Below the pieces are notes generated by a model. That model was not told the DNA's origin, made no database searches, and worked only from the letters and a program-made list of their open reading frames with translations. A DNA stretch of 64,000 nucleotides from Gelidibacter pelagius (GTDB lineage Bacteria; Bacteroidota; Bacteroidia; Flavobacteriales; Flavobacteriaceae), in NCBI RefSeq assembly GCF_017581925.1, contig NZ_JAGEVG010000020.1:1-64000 (forward strand), given 5' to 3'. A program made the position numbers and the translations under genes. How positions within the stretch are numbered: the first letter of the stretch is position 1; every line of letters begins with the position of its first letter. Shown here piece by piece: positions 35,811 through 44,405 of the stretch.

Positions 35811-35936
35811 TTACTTTTTACTCTTATCTGTGCTTAATACCCTAATTCGAGCATTAGCAGAAGAGATTATATTTTTAGGAAAAACCCTTGCTACTTTGGC
35901 ATATTGTCTTTCTTGTTGTGCTGGAATGGTTTTCAT
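35811..35936 (-). CDS. Possible small basic protein, 41 residues
   Basis: A minus-strand frame begins MKTIPAQQERQYAKVARVF and ends STDKSKK with TAA at 35811. It is rich in Lys and Arg and neutral to membrane prediction. It fills the gap between the AraC gene and the small membrane protein gene in the same orientation, and the opposite-strand frame over this region is hydrophobic noise. No family is recognised. Confidence 0.35.
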   Translation of the reverse strand: MKTIPAQQERQYAKVARVFPKNIISSANARIRVLSTDKSKK

Positions 35937-35986
35937 AGGTCTTTGGTTTTGGTTGATTTTTATTTTGGTGTTCTTATATGGTTATT

Positions 35987-36151
35987 TTACTTTTTTTCCA
36001 AAAATCCTGCTACTCCTAATAGAACAGCGGTTAATAATAAAAAATGAATAGGAGTTTTTAAAGCATACACAAAGTAACTTACTGCCCAGGTTACTACCAT
36101 GAGAATAGATACTGTGTAAAAGATCGTCTTCATAGTAAATTCATCATTCAT
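35987..36151 (-). CDS. Small two-helix membrane protein, DUF5670/lmo0937-like
   Basis: A 54-residue frame starts at 36151 (an alternative ATG at residue 7 begins MKTIFYTVSIL) and ends LLGVAGFLEKK. It has two hydrophobic helices (about 9-29 and 34-52) joined by a short polar turn, a Trp in the first helix, and a Pro-Ile-His stretch at the start of the second. That pattern matches the very small DUF5670 (lmo0937) family, which is common near stress genes. A plus-strand 73-codon frame overlaps it and is considered spurious. Confidence 0.65.
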   Translation of the reverse strand: MNDEFTMKTIFYTVSILMVVTWAVSYFVYALKTPIHFLLLTAVLLGVAGFLEKK

Positions 36152-36309
36152 TTTTTATACGCATCTCATATTCTTTACAAAGATGGCACAACACACCACT
36201 TTTTCTGTTACAGCATTTTCAGAATTGGTTATAGAATTCCCATAAAAGCATGAAAAATCAGCCTATATGTGGACTATAGGGTGTAAAATTGAGGATGTTA
36301 AGAAGTTGA

Positions 36310-38100
36310 TTAGTTTGTGATTGGAAGATAAACCGTAAATGTAGAGCCTTGATTGGGCTTACTTTCGGCAGTGATATAACCGTGATGGTTATCAACTATT
36401 TTCTTGCATATAGAAAGTCCAATACCGGTGCCTGAATATTCATTTTTGTTGTGCAATCGACTAAACAATGTGAAAATTTGCTCGGCGTACTCTTGTTCAA
36501 ATCCAATACCATTATCCTTTACGCTAATCGTATGGTAGCGATTGTGTTTGGAATATTTGACTTTTGGCAGATCATCAATATGAGTTTGAGAATAACTAAT
36601 AGTGATGACTGGTGCAACGTTTTCACGACTGTATTTTAATGAATTGCTGATCAGATTTAAGAACAGTTGTTTGATCTGAAATGGGATGACTTTCATTGAA
36701 GGAATGGAATCCGATGAAATTCGCGCTCTTTTGTCCGATATGATTTCCGCCAAATCATGTTTGGCGGTTTCCAATAAAATGTTGATGTTGGAATCTTCGA
36801 AAGCTTCTTCCGATTTGTTCGTTCTAGAAAATTGAAGTAAGTCGTCTATTAAAGATCGCATTCTTGCCGAAGATGATTTAATGCGCCCTATATACACTTT
36901 TCCATTATCAGATAGGTTGGCTTGTTCTTTATCTTCCAACCTTGAAATAAAGGTTTGGATCTTTCGGAGTGGTTCTTGCAAGTCGTGGCTGGCAACATAA
37001 TTAAATGACGCCAATTCTTTATTGTTTCGTTCCAATTCCAGGTTTCTTTCTTCAATCAAACGGTAATTTTCAATTTCGTCTGTAATGTCGGCAGTAGTTC
37101 CCAATAACTTTCTATGGCCATCAGAGTCGATCAAAACTTTGCCATAGGCCTTGAAGTGTTTTATTGTGCCGTTTTTTTGAACGATTCTATAATGGATGAA
37201 AGGTAAATCTTCGTTTTCCATCATTTTGTTGACTTGCTCCGTGAGCTTGTCCAAATCATCAGGATGGGCAAAGGCAATGAAATTTTCAAGAGTAGGTTCA
37301 AAAGATTGAGGTTCTTCGCCCAATAATCGATAAAGGTTGTCTGAGAACTCAAAGGTGTTGTCCTCTACGTGCCAGATCCAATTGCCATGTTTACTTATAA
37401 TTTCTGATTGCGTAGTCGATTCCTTAAAAGTTTCTAGAAGTTCATTTTTTTCTTTTAGAATTTTTAAATTCTTACTGATTTGTAAATAGGTTAATAAAAG
37501 GATAAGGAGTGAAATAATAAGAACATAATAAAGGAACATGGGTGCATTGGAAAGCGTTTTTGAACTTTTTTCTTTTCTGAGCCCGAGTTCTTGATTTTCA
37601 TGAGTAGTCATATCCATGATCTTGAATCGGACACTGTTCATGGTCTGCCGTCCTTCCTTGAAACTTGAAATAAACTCTGGAGAATCTATTTTATTGGATT
37701 GGGCAAGATCTAGCGTTTTTTCGAAAATCTCTAAATTCTTGTCAATCTTAATTTTTAATTCTGCGATGTTCTTTTGTTGCTCGGGATTGTTTTTTGTTAA
37801 AAACTTGAGCCGCTCCAAGCTGCCTTCCAATTCAGATTCGCTGTTTAATAATGGCTCCAAAAACGTTGAGTCATTTGAAATGATAAAAGCTCTTTTACCA
37901 CTCTCGGCATCTTTGAGAGCGGAAAGCAACTTTTCTAATTCAATATGAACCTGGTAAGTATGTTGAACATCTTCAAAAGATTTAGAAAGTTTCCTTATGA
38001 GTTGATAAGACATGCCGCCCATGACCAAAACAATGAACAAGCTCAAACCGAAAATGATTTTTAAGAAGCGTTCAGAACTATAAAGAGATTTGAGAAGCAT
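36310..38100 (-). CDS. CHASE3-PAS sensor histidine kinase
   Basis: The 596-residue protein has a membrane span (about 10-30), a CHASE3-like periplasmic helical domain (about 35-175, ALKDAESGKRAFIISND), and a second span (about 185-205). It then has a PAS domain with PAC (about 230-345, FEFSDNLYRLLGEEPQSFEP), a HisKA domain with phosphoacceptor His372 in ASHDLQEPLRKIQTF, and an ATPase domain with LISNSLKYS, VKDNGIGFE and SGTGIGLSICKKI. CHASE3 kinases sense unknown extracellular stimuli. The receiver-only protein gene lies 31 bases upstream, a probable partner. Confidence 0.92.
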   Translation of the reverse strand: MLLKSLYSSERFLKIIFGLSLFIVLVMGGMSYQLIRKLSKSFEDVQHTYQVHIELEKLLSALKDAESGKRAFIISNDSTFLEPLLNSESELEGSLERLKFLTKNNPEQQKNIAELKIKIDKNLEIFEKTLDLAQSNKIDSPEFISSFKEGRQTMNSVRFKIMDMTTHENQELGLRKEKSSKTLSNAPMFLYYVLIISLLILLLTYLQISKNLKILKEKNELLETFKESTTQSEIISKHGNWIWHVEDNTFEFSDNLYRLLGEEPQSFEPTLENFIAFAHPDDLDKLTEQVNKMMENEDLPFIHYRIVQKNGTIKHFKAYGKVLIDSDGHRKLLGTTADITDEIENYRLIEERNLELERNNKELASFNYVASHDLQEPLRKIQTFISRLEDKEQANLSDNGKVYIGRIKSSSARMRSLIDDLLQFSRTNKSEEAFEDSNINILLETAKHDLAEIISDKRARISSDSIPSMKVIPFQIKQLFLNLISNSLKYSRENVAPVITISYSQTHIDDLPKVKYSKHNRYHTISVKDNGIGFEQEYAEQIFTLFSRLHNKNEYSGTGIGLSICKKIVDNHHGYITAESKPNQGSTFTVYLPITN

Positions 38101-38131
38101 ATTTATGCGACATTTGAATGTTTAATTGGTG

Positions 38132-38578
38132 TTATAAACGTAATAAAAAATTGTCTTTGTTCAACCCGCTAGTATGATATTGCCAATTCATGGTGACCAC
38201 ATCTGAAAGGATTTTTTTGAGATTATTAAAATTATTTGGTTTCTTGATATAGATATTGGCACCATTCACAAAAGTATCTTCTATATCTTCTTCTGAAGCA
38301 GAAGTAGAGTATATGGCGATGGCGATATCTTTAAACCTCTGATTGTCCTTAATTTCTTTCAAACATTCCAAGCCTGATTTCATGGGCATGTTCAAATCTA
38401 AAAAAAGAATATTTGGCAGCACTGAATCAGATTGGTTTAAGGCGTTCATAAGATCCACACCATCTTTATAAATATCCACTTTAGTCTTCATCTTCAATTC
38501 TTCGAAGGCCTCTGTAAAAAACAAGCGATCATCTTCATCATCGTCTGCTAATACAACATAGGTGTAATCTTCTCGCAT
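38132..38578 (-). CDS. Receiver-only response regulator, Rcp1-like
   Basis: The 148 residues are a single receiver domain with acidic residues in LADDDEDDR, phosphoacceptor Asp61 in LFLDLNMP, the conserved Ser/Thr in YSTSAS, and Lys in IKKPN. There is no output domain. The DDDEDD..F and VLPNILFLDLNMP style is that of Rcp1 partners of phytochrome-like kinases. It could pass phosphate on or titrate a kinase. It is one of two such genes in this block; both have the acceptor Asp at 61. Confidence 0.92.
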   Translation of the reverse strand: MREDYTYVVLADDDEDDRLFFTEAFEELKMKTKVDIYKDGVDLMNALNQSDSVLPNILFLDLNMPMKSGLECLKEIKDNQRFKDIAIAIYSTSASEEDIEDTFVNGANIYIKKPNNFNNLKKILSDVVTMNWQYHTSGLNKDNFLLRL

Positions 38579-38589
38579 CTTTTTACTTA

Positions 38590-39153
38590 TTAGGTTTTGT
38601 TGGTGTTAAGTTCTCTTCTTTTGGTAATAATTCTTTGAAATGTGGTAGGCGTAATGCCTGTGGTGTTCTTAAACTGAGTGCTTAAATGTGCAACACTCGA
38701 ATATTGTAATCTGTAAGCAATTTCCGTTAAGGATAAGTCGGTATTGATCATCAGTGATTTCGCATGTTCAATACGTTGCAGGATGATAAAATTCTCAACG
38801 GATGTGTAGGTGACTTCCGAGAAAACATTGGAAAGATACCCATAACTATGACCCAGTTTTTCTGACAGATATACTGAGCTTTTTACGTTGATGTTATCAT
38901 TGGCATTCAATACCATATCAATGATGGTATCTTTTATTTTTTGTACCAAAATCACTTTTTGATTTTCTATTTTTTCTACCCCATATTCCTTGAGGATAGC
39001 GTCAAAAGCTTCCAATTTATCAGCTGGGACTTCTTCCAAAAACTCAATTTCACCAAAATTCAACATCCGATATTTGATACCAAGCTCCATCAACTTTTCA
39101 TCAATGACTTTGGTACAGATACGGGTAAAATCAAATTTAATAAAAATCTTCAT
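38590..39153 (-). CDS. Small AraC-type helix-turn-helix regulator
   Basis: The 187-residue protein has an N-terminal alpha/beta part (about 1-75, GEIEFLEEVPADKLEAFDAIL), with no receiver domain, and a C-terminal AraC helix-turn-helix (about 90-185: LSEKLGHSYGYLSNVFSEVT.., LTEIAYRLQYSSVAHLSTQF). This type often lies next to receiver-only proteins in Bacteroidota. It lies 11 bases from the receiver gene and is presumably cotranscribed with it. No sensor ligand can be inferred. Confidence 0.88.
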   Translation of the reverse strand: MKIFIKFDFTRICTKVIDEKLMELGIKYRMLNFGEIEFLEEVPADKLEAFDAILKEYGVEKIENQKVILVQKIKDTIIDMVLNANDNINVKSSVYLSEKLGHSYGYLSNVFSEVTYTSVENFIILQRIEHAKSLMINTDLSLTEIAYRLQYSSVAHLSTQFKNTTGITPTTFQRIITKRRELNTNKT

Positions 39154-39341
39154 AACGTACGAAATAGGCTACAAATGTAAGCATTATTTTTATATTGTAA
39201 ACACCATTATTTCTTACTCAAACACACTGAAAATAAGAAGTTTTAAAGGCGGTCTAATTTAAACATTTTTTATATTTTTCAACGGTCTATGTTGTCTCAA
39301 AAGCCTAGTAGTTTGAACCAATCCCTGTTTTAAAATAAAAT

Positions 39342-42300
39342 TTACTCCGTTGGGATGTAGATATCAAACCTAGCACCTTCGTTTAGACTTCCATTCGCAA
39401 TAATAACGCCCTCGTGATTTTCAATGATTCTTTTCACGATAGCGAGCCCAATTCCCGTACCTGAATACTCATCTTTACTATGTAAGCGCTGGAACACTTC
39501 AAATATCTTTTGGTTGTATTCAGGTTCAAAGCCAATCCCGTTATCGGTATAACTGATATGGTAAAAATGCTCATGATCTGATGGCAAAGCGATGTCCAGG
39601 CTTTTTGCGTCGACTTTCTCACAATTAATATCAATAATTACTGGAAGCTCTGCTCTTGAGAATTTTATGGAATTGCTGATTAAATTATGAAGGATCTGTT
39701 TAAACTGTACAGGAATAACTTCAATTGTACATATATCATGAAGTTTAAAAGTGACGTGATTTTCTTCCAATTCTTCACTTAAAGTTTCTTTCAGATCTTC
39801 GATTACTTCAGAAAGATCAACACTTTCAAATTTTATTTCTTGGACATTGGTTCTGGAATACGCGATTAAATCTTGGATTAAATTTTGCATTCTATAGGCT
39901 GACTTTTGCATTCTACCGAAATATTTTTTAGCATTATCCGATAGCGTTTCATATTCAGTTTCTAAAATACGGGATGAAAAGGTCTGGATTTTGCGCAAAG
40001 GCTCCTGTAGATCATGACTTGAGATATAGACAAAGGACTGTAATTCCTTATTTATTTTTTCAAGATCTATGTTTTTTTCCTCCAACTCGTTGGTTCGCAA
40101 CTGTACCATGTTTTCCAACTCCGTTGTAAACATTTTTTGTTCTTGGATGTCGGTACTTGACCCCACCCACATTTTTATGTTTCCATCGGCATCCTTTTGA
40201 GGAATTGCACGACTTAATTGCCAGCGATATTCACCATTGTGTTTTCTGAATCGATGCTCTATTAAGAAATCACTGCCGTTTCTGACTGCTTCGGTCCACT
40301 TTTTAATATTTTCTTCCCAGTCATCAGGATGAACAATTTGGATCCATCCGGCCTCAATAATTTGTTCGGGAGTCAAGCCTGAAAAATCATATACAGATTG
40401 GTTGAAATAATTGAGATTTCCCTCTGGATCTGAAGTCCAAACATGTTGTGGCATGGAGTCGGCCAAGAGTCTGAATTTTTCTTCTCTTTCCAATAGTTGT
40501 TGTTGAAAAGTGTGTTCTTCTGTAATGTCCCTGACCGTGCCTAACAGTCGGCTTGGTTGGTTTTCTTCGTCATAAAACACCTTGCCTTTGGCATCTATCC
40601 AATGGAGGGATTGGTCTTTCCAGATCACTCTTGACTGATAATGAAGTACGCCTTCTGCATAAGCTTTTTCAAAGGCTTTTTTCCGAATGATGAGATCATC
40701 AGGATGAATGGTGGTAATAATATCTTTATGTGATAAATGGGTTTTTTCAGGAAATCCTAGAATTTCATAACAACGCTCAGAAGCAATAATTTTTCCCGAT
40801 TTCAAATTGACATCGTAGACGCCAAGTTCACTCGCTTCAATAATAAGCTTTAGTTTCTCTTCATTTTCTTCTATCAAATGCTTGGCCTTTACCGTTGCAG
40901 TAACTTCAGAAGCCACGACCATAATACCGGTAATGGCATTGTTTTCTTTCAACGGATGGTAAACAAAATTGTAATAGCCCAGTTCTGTTGTACCATGTCG
41001 ATTAAGATGAATTGGCAATTCGTAACCATAGAAGGGGTCTCCAGTTTTATAGAGTTTGGCAATTATGGGTGCCATGGCATCTTCAACTTCAGGTAAGGTT
41101 TCAAAAAGCGGTTTGCCTACAAATTGCTCTTCCGTTTGATTTATTAACTGTAAATAACTTTCGTTAGCCATTTCAATCACATTTTCGGGGCCTCGGAAAA
41201 TGACAATGCCCAAAGGCGCTTGCATGACCATATCTCGGAATCTCTTTTCACTCTCTTCTACCTTTACCTTGGCTTCGTGAAGTTCCGTTACATCGGCAGC
41301 CGTATTCATTACAGAATGTACATGACCGGATCCATCGATTAATGGAGTGAAATTATAATTGAAATAAAAAGCATCTAATTTTCCGTTATTGTCAATTTCA
41401 ATTTTCTGATTTTTGGCGTGAAAGGGTATGCCGGTATGTCGTACCTTGTGTATCTGATCAAATATATGTTGACTTCCGAATTCTGGAAGAATATCGGAAT
41501 ATAACTTTCCTACCACATCGTTCCCTTTTCCCCAGGCATCCATGATTGATTGGTTGGCAAGCGATATTCTCATCTCTTCTCCTGTAAAAACCCCAATCGG
41601 AAAGGGTGCGCTATCTACTAATGCGCGAATACTTTGCTCACTCTCTTCAACTTTTTTTCTTGCTTGTACTTGTGGCGTCACATCAACACCAATTGCCATT
41701 ACCCCATTGATCTGCCCTTCGCTATCATAAAGTGCTTCAAACGAGAAATTGATATAAACAATTTCTAATTCCCCTTTCTTAAAAAATTCTACGGGCATTT
41801 CAGGTGTAGAAAATGTATTTCCAGTTTTAACCACATCATCAACAAAATCTTTTATGCCTTGTGTCAAAAGTTCTGGTAATGCTTCAAAAATAGGTTTGTT
41901 CAAGACCTGTTCTTCTGTTCTTCCCCATATCTCGAGCGCCAATTTATTAGCAATTTCTACATGGTAGTCATTCCCTCTAAATATTGCTATGGCAACTGGG
42001 GCTTGAAGAATCATGAGTCGAAGCAGCCTTTCGCTTTCTTCAATTTTTTTCCTTTCCAACGCCCTATTGGTAACATCCTCTAAAGTACCAGTCAATCTAT
42101 AGGCGATTTTCTCTTCGTTAAACCATGCTCTTCCTTTAGCGTGGACTATGGTCAGTTTACTTGAATCAGGACTTATAATGCTGTACTCTATGTCATAATT
42201 CCCCGAAGAATCATCTTGTAAAACTTTGTTAATGGCCCTAAACACACGTTCCTTATCTTCTTTGACAATAACATCAAGTGCATGGTTGAGTTCAATTAGC

Positions 42301-42929
42301 TCATCGGTAGGCAAGCCAAACCATGTTTTCAACCTTGTATTTGCAGAGAATTTATTGGTTAGAGGGTTGTAGTCAAAAGTTCCTAATTGAGTGGACTCTA
42401 TGATAAATTCAAGTTCATTTTTACTTTCTATTAGAGCATCTTCAGCTTGTTTTTCATTGGTTGTTTCTATGATGGTCGCCAGGATTCCCCCCACTTCTCC
42501 AGATGCTAATTTTATAGGGCTGTATGCAAAATCAAAATAACAGTTTTCAATCTGTCCGTTTCGGTTTAATGGTAGCATAAAGTCTGAAAAACCTATAGAC
42601 TCTCCGCTCATTACACCGTCAAACATTGGTTCTACGATCTCCCAAATTTCTGAGAAGGACTCCTTTGTGCTGATCCCTAAAGCTTGTGGATGTTTGTTGT
42701 CGGCCAAAATAGGGCGGTAGGCGTCGTTGTATATTTGAGTATACTCTTTCCCCCAAGCTATGTACATGCCAAATGGGTTATTTAGCATCACACTTACCAT
42801 GGTCTTTAAACTCTCTGGCCAGTCTTCTGGATTTCCTAGAGGCGTTTTGCTCCAATCTTTCGCTCTGATGAGCTCGCCCATTTCGCCACCGCCTTCCAGA
42901 AAATTATATGTTGTAGTTTTACTATCCAT
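39342..42929 (-). CDS. Large multi-PAS histidine kinase
   Basis: The 1195-residue protein has no membrane span or signal peptide and is probably cytoplasmic. At least six PAS/PAC units occupy about 20-950; the last few are best defined (DSMPQHVWTSDPEGNLNYF, GLTPEQIIEAGWIQIVHPDD, RLLGTVRDITEEHTF). A coiled segment (about 945-970) leads to HisKA with phosphoacceptor His972 in SSHDLQEPLRKIQTF, followed by an ATPase domain with SGTGIGLAIVKRI. It is very similar in its C-terminal half to the kinase at 36310-38100. The receiver gene starting at 43384 lies nine bases upstream. Confidence 0.9.
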   Translation of the reverse strand: MDSKTTTYNFLEGGGEMGELIRAKDWSKTPLGNPEDWPESLKTMVSVMLNNPFGMYIAWGKEYTQIYNDAYRPILADNKHPQALGISTKESFSEIWEIVEPMFDGVMSGESIGFSDFMLPLNRNGQIENCYFDFAYSPIKLASGEVGGILATIIETTNEKQAEDALIESKNELEFIIESTQLGTFDYNPLTNKFSANTRLKTWFGLPTDELIELNHALDVIVKEDKERVFRAINKVLQDDSSGNYDIEYSIISPDSSKLTIVHAKGRAWFNEEKIAYRLTGTLEDVTNRALERKKIEESERLLRLMILQAPVAIAIFRGNDYHVEIANKLALEIWGRTEEQVLNKPIFEALPELLTQGIKDFVDDVVKTGNTFSTPEMPVEFFKKGELEIVYINFSFEALYDSEGQINGVMAIGVDVTPQVQARKKVEESEQSIRALVDSAPFPIGVFTGEEMRISLANQSIMDAWGKGNDVVGKLYSDILPEFGSQHIFDQIHKVRHTGIPFHAKNQKIEIDNNGKLDAFYFNYNFTPLIDGSGHVHSVMNTAADVTELHEAKVKVEESEKRFRDMVMQAPLGIVIFRGPENVIEMANESYLQLINQTEEQFVGKPLFETLPEVEDAMAPIIAKLYKTGDPFYGYELPIHLNRHGTTELGYYNFVYHPLKENNAITGIMVVASEVTATVKAKHLIEENEEKLKLIIEASELGVYDVNLKSGKIIASERCYEILGFPEKTHLSHKDIITTIHPDDLIIRKKAFEKAYAEGVLHYQSRVIWKDQSLHWIDAKGKVFYDEENQPSRLLGTVRDITEEHTFQQQLLEREEKFRLLADSMPQHVWTSDPEGNLNYFNQSVYDFSGLTPEQIIEAGWIQIVHPDDWEENIKKWTEAVRNGSDFLIEHRFRKHNGEYRWQLSRAIPQKDADGNIKMWVGSSTDIQEQKMFTTELENMVQLRTNELEEKNIDLEKINKELQSFVYISSHDLQEPLRKIQTFSSRILETEYETLSDNAKKYFGRMQKSAYRMQNLIQDLIAYSRTNVQEIKFESVDLSEVIEDLKETLSEELEENHVTFKLHDICTIEVIPVQFKQILHNLISNSIKFSRAELPVIIDINCEKVDAKSLDIALPSDHEHFYHISYTDNGIGFEPEYNQKIFEVFQRLHSKDEYSGTGIGLAIVKRIIENHEGVIIANGSLNEGARFDIYIPTE

Positions 42930-42937
42930 GGATTGAG

Positions 42938-43384
42938 TTAAGGTTGAATAATAAAATTGTCTCTTGAACGTGGTTGCAATAATGTCTGATCAAATAGTGA
43001 TATAACTTTTTTAATAACACTTTTTATACTTGTGAATTCCGCTGGTTTTTGGATGTAATGATGAGCACCCATATCGTATAATGTATTGACCACAATATGA
43101 TCAAGAGAAGTAGAGTAAATGATAATTGGGATATGCGATAAGGAATCTGAAGCTTTGATCTCTGCAATACATTCCATTCCTGATTTTTTTGGCATATTAA
43201 GATCCAGAAAAATGAGGTTTGGATGGGTTTCAGGCTCGGTGACCAAAAATGACATAAGCTCAACCCCATTGTTTAATACGGTAAGCTCAAAAGTGTCTGA
43301 GATCTCATCTATGGCATCCCTAAAAAAGTCACAGTCATCTATATCATCATCTGCAAGTAACAGGTGTAGCTTTGTGTTTTTCAT
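42938..43384 (-). CDS. Receiver-only response regulator
   Basis: I choose the start at 43384 (MKNTKLHLLLADDDIDD), not the ATG at 43471. The 29 extra residues have no family match and the shorter form aligns fully with the other receiver protein of the block. It has 148 residues, acceptor Asp61 in IFLDLNMPKKSG, YSTSLD, and IQKPAEF. There is no output domain. It is a paralogue of the receiver at 38132-38578 and probable partner of the multi-PAS kinase downstream. Confidence 0.9.
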   Translation of the reverse strand: MKNTKLHLLLADDDIDDCDFFRDAIDEISDTFELTVLNNGVELMSFLVTEPETHPNLIFLDLNMPKKSGMECIAEIKASDSLSHIPIIIYSTSLDHIVVNTLYDMGAHHYIQKPAEFTSIKSVIKKVISLFDQTLLQPRSRDNFIIQP

Positions 43385-43771
43385 TTTATTTCCACCAGTG
43401 GGTTTTAGTACGACGAGGTTTGCCTCGATCGAAAAAATAATTTCTTGTTCATACCGCCTGGGCATGCTCACCCGAGTCAGTCGGACGGCCCCCGAAGTTC
43501 TTGATTAAAATTCGTGAAAGTGTTTTAATGGGCATCTCCGCATAAACATTAAAAAACCTCTAAGTTAATATTTAAATTTGTTCAAGGGTAATTTTTTTTT
43601 CTTTTGGCACGGACAACCCGCGCGTACGGACAACTCGCGAGTTGTCCGTACACTCGCGAGTTGTCCGTACACTCGCGCGTTGTCCGTACCGCAAAAATCA
43701 TTATATTAGTGTCTTGTTAATAAATGAATTTTCTGTTTTAAGATGGAATTTCCGTTAAAAACCACCCTTTT
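43385..43771. other. Divergent intergenic region with a palindrome array
   Basis: This gap separates the minus-strand signalling block from the plus-strand lemA gene and must hold promoters for both directions. A GC-rich repeat array at 43610-43689 stands out against the AT-rich surroundings. An 11-T run sits just before it, at about 43591-43601. Confidence 0.6.
43610..43689. repeat. GC-rich palindrome and 19-bp direct repeat array
   Basis: A perfect 28-bp palindrome spans 43624-43651. From its second half run three contiguous 19-bp direct repeats at 43633-43651, 43652-43670 and 43671-43689 (the third has one base changed). Degenerate reverse-oriented units lie to the left at about 43610-43627. 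The core words are GGACAACTCGCG and CGCGAGTTGTCC. See the findings list. Confidence 0.85.
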
Positions 43772-44326
43772 ATGATTGGATATATTGTTTTGGGCGTCAT
43801 CGTCCTGCTTGTTTTTTTAATGGTCTCAGTGTTCAACAACTTCGCCAAAAACCGAAATGTGGTGAAGGATGCTTGGGGCAATATTGATGTAGCTCTTAAG
43901 CGCCGTTATGATTTGATTCCGAATCTTGTGGAAACAGTGAAAGGTTATGCCACACACGAAAAAGAGACTTTAGAAAGGGTCATTCAGGCACGTAATGCTG
44001 CTATGCAAGTGCCAGATGGTGATATCAATGCACAGATAAAGGCAGAAAATCAATTACAGCAGACCTTGCGCAGTATTTTTGCCCTGAGTGAAGCCTATCC
44101 TGATTTAAAAGCAAACGCTGGCTTCCTCGATTTGCAGAACAAACTCAATGAGATTGAAGAAAATCTTGAACGGAGTCGCCGCTATTATAACGGAACGGTT
44201 CGCGAGAATAATACTTATGGCGAAAGTCTTCCGGGTGCTCTTTTTGCTGGGGTGCTCAAGTACCAACATTTTGACTTTTTTGAGGCTGATGCTGCAAGCC
44301 GGGAGAACGTTAAGGTGAGTTTTTAA
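43772..44326 (+). CDS. lemA: LemA-family membrane protein
   Basis: The 184-residue protein has one N-terminal membrane span (about 3-23) and the LemA four-helix domain with FNNFAKNRNVVKDAWGNIDVALKRRYDLIPNLVETVKGYATHE split over helices 1-2; RRYYNGTVRENN and GALFAGVLKY are typical. The role is unknown in the family; members often pair with DUF2207 or TPM proteins and appear in stress-linked membrane complexes. The gene pair with the DUF2207 gene, 79 bases downstream on the same strand, is seen in many bacteria. Confidence 0.93.
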   Translation: MIGYIVLGVIVLLVFLMVSVFNNFAKNRNVVKDAWGNIDVALKRRYDLIPNLVETVKGYATHEKETLERVIQARNAAMQVPDGDINAQIKAENQLQQTLRSIFALSEAYPDLKANAGFLDLQNKLNEIEENLERSRRYYNGTVRENNTYGESLPGALFAGVLKYQHFDFFEADAASRENVKVSF

Positions 44327-44405
44327 CAACTTAATTATTTTTGAATTCCCATAGCATTTCTATATGCTAATTTTAAACCGCATCCTCACTGCGTAAATTA
44401 GACCT

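Noticed and set aside
35830-36051. 73-residue hydrophobic plus-strand frame
   Set aside because: It lies opposite two better minus-strand small genes; its hydrophobicity comes from T-rich antisense DNA.
43624-43689. Palindrome array as a CRISPR array
   Set aside because: The units are contiguous without unique spacers, and no cas genes are present.
43624-43689. Palindrome array as a transcription terminator
   Set aside because: The flanking genes are divergent, so no transcript ends here, and no T-run follows the palindrome.
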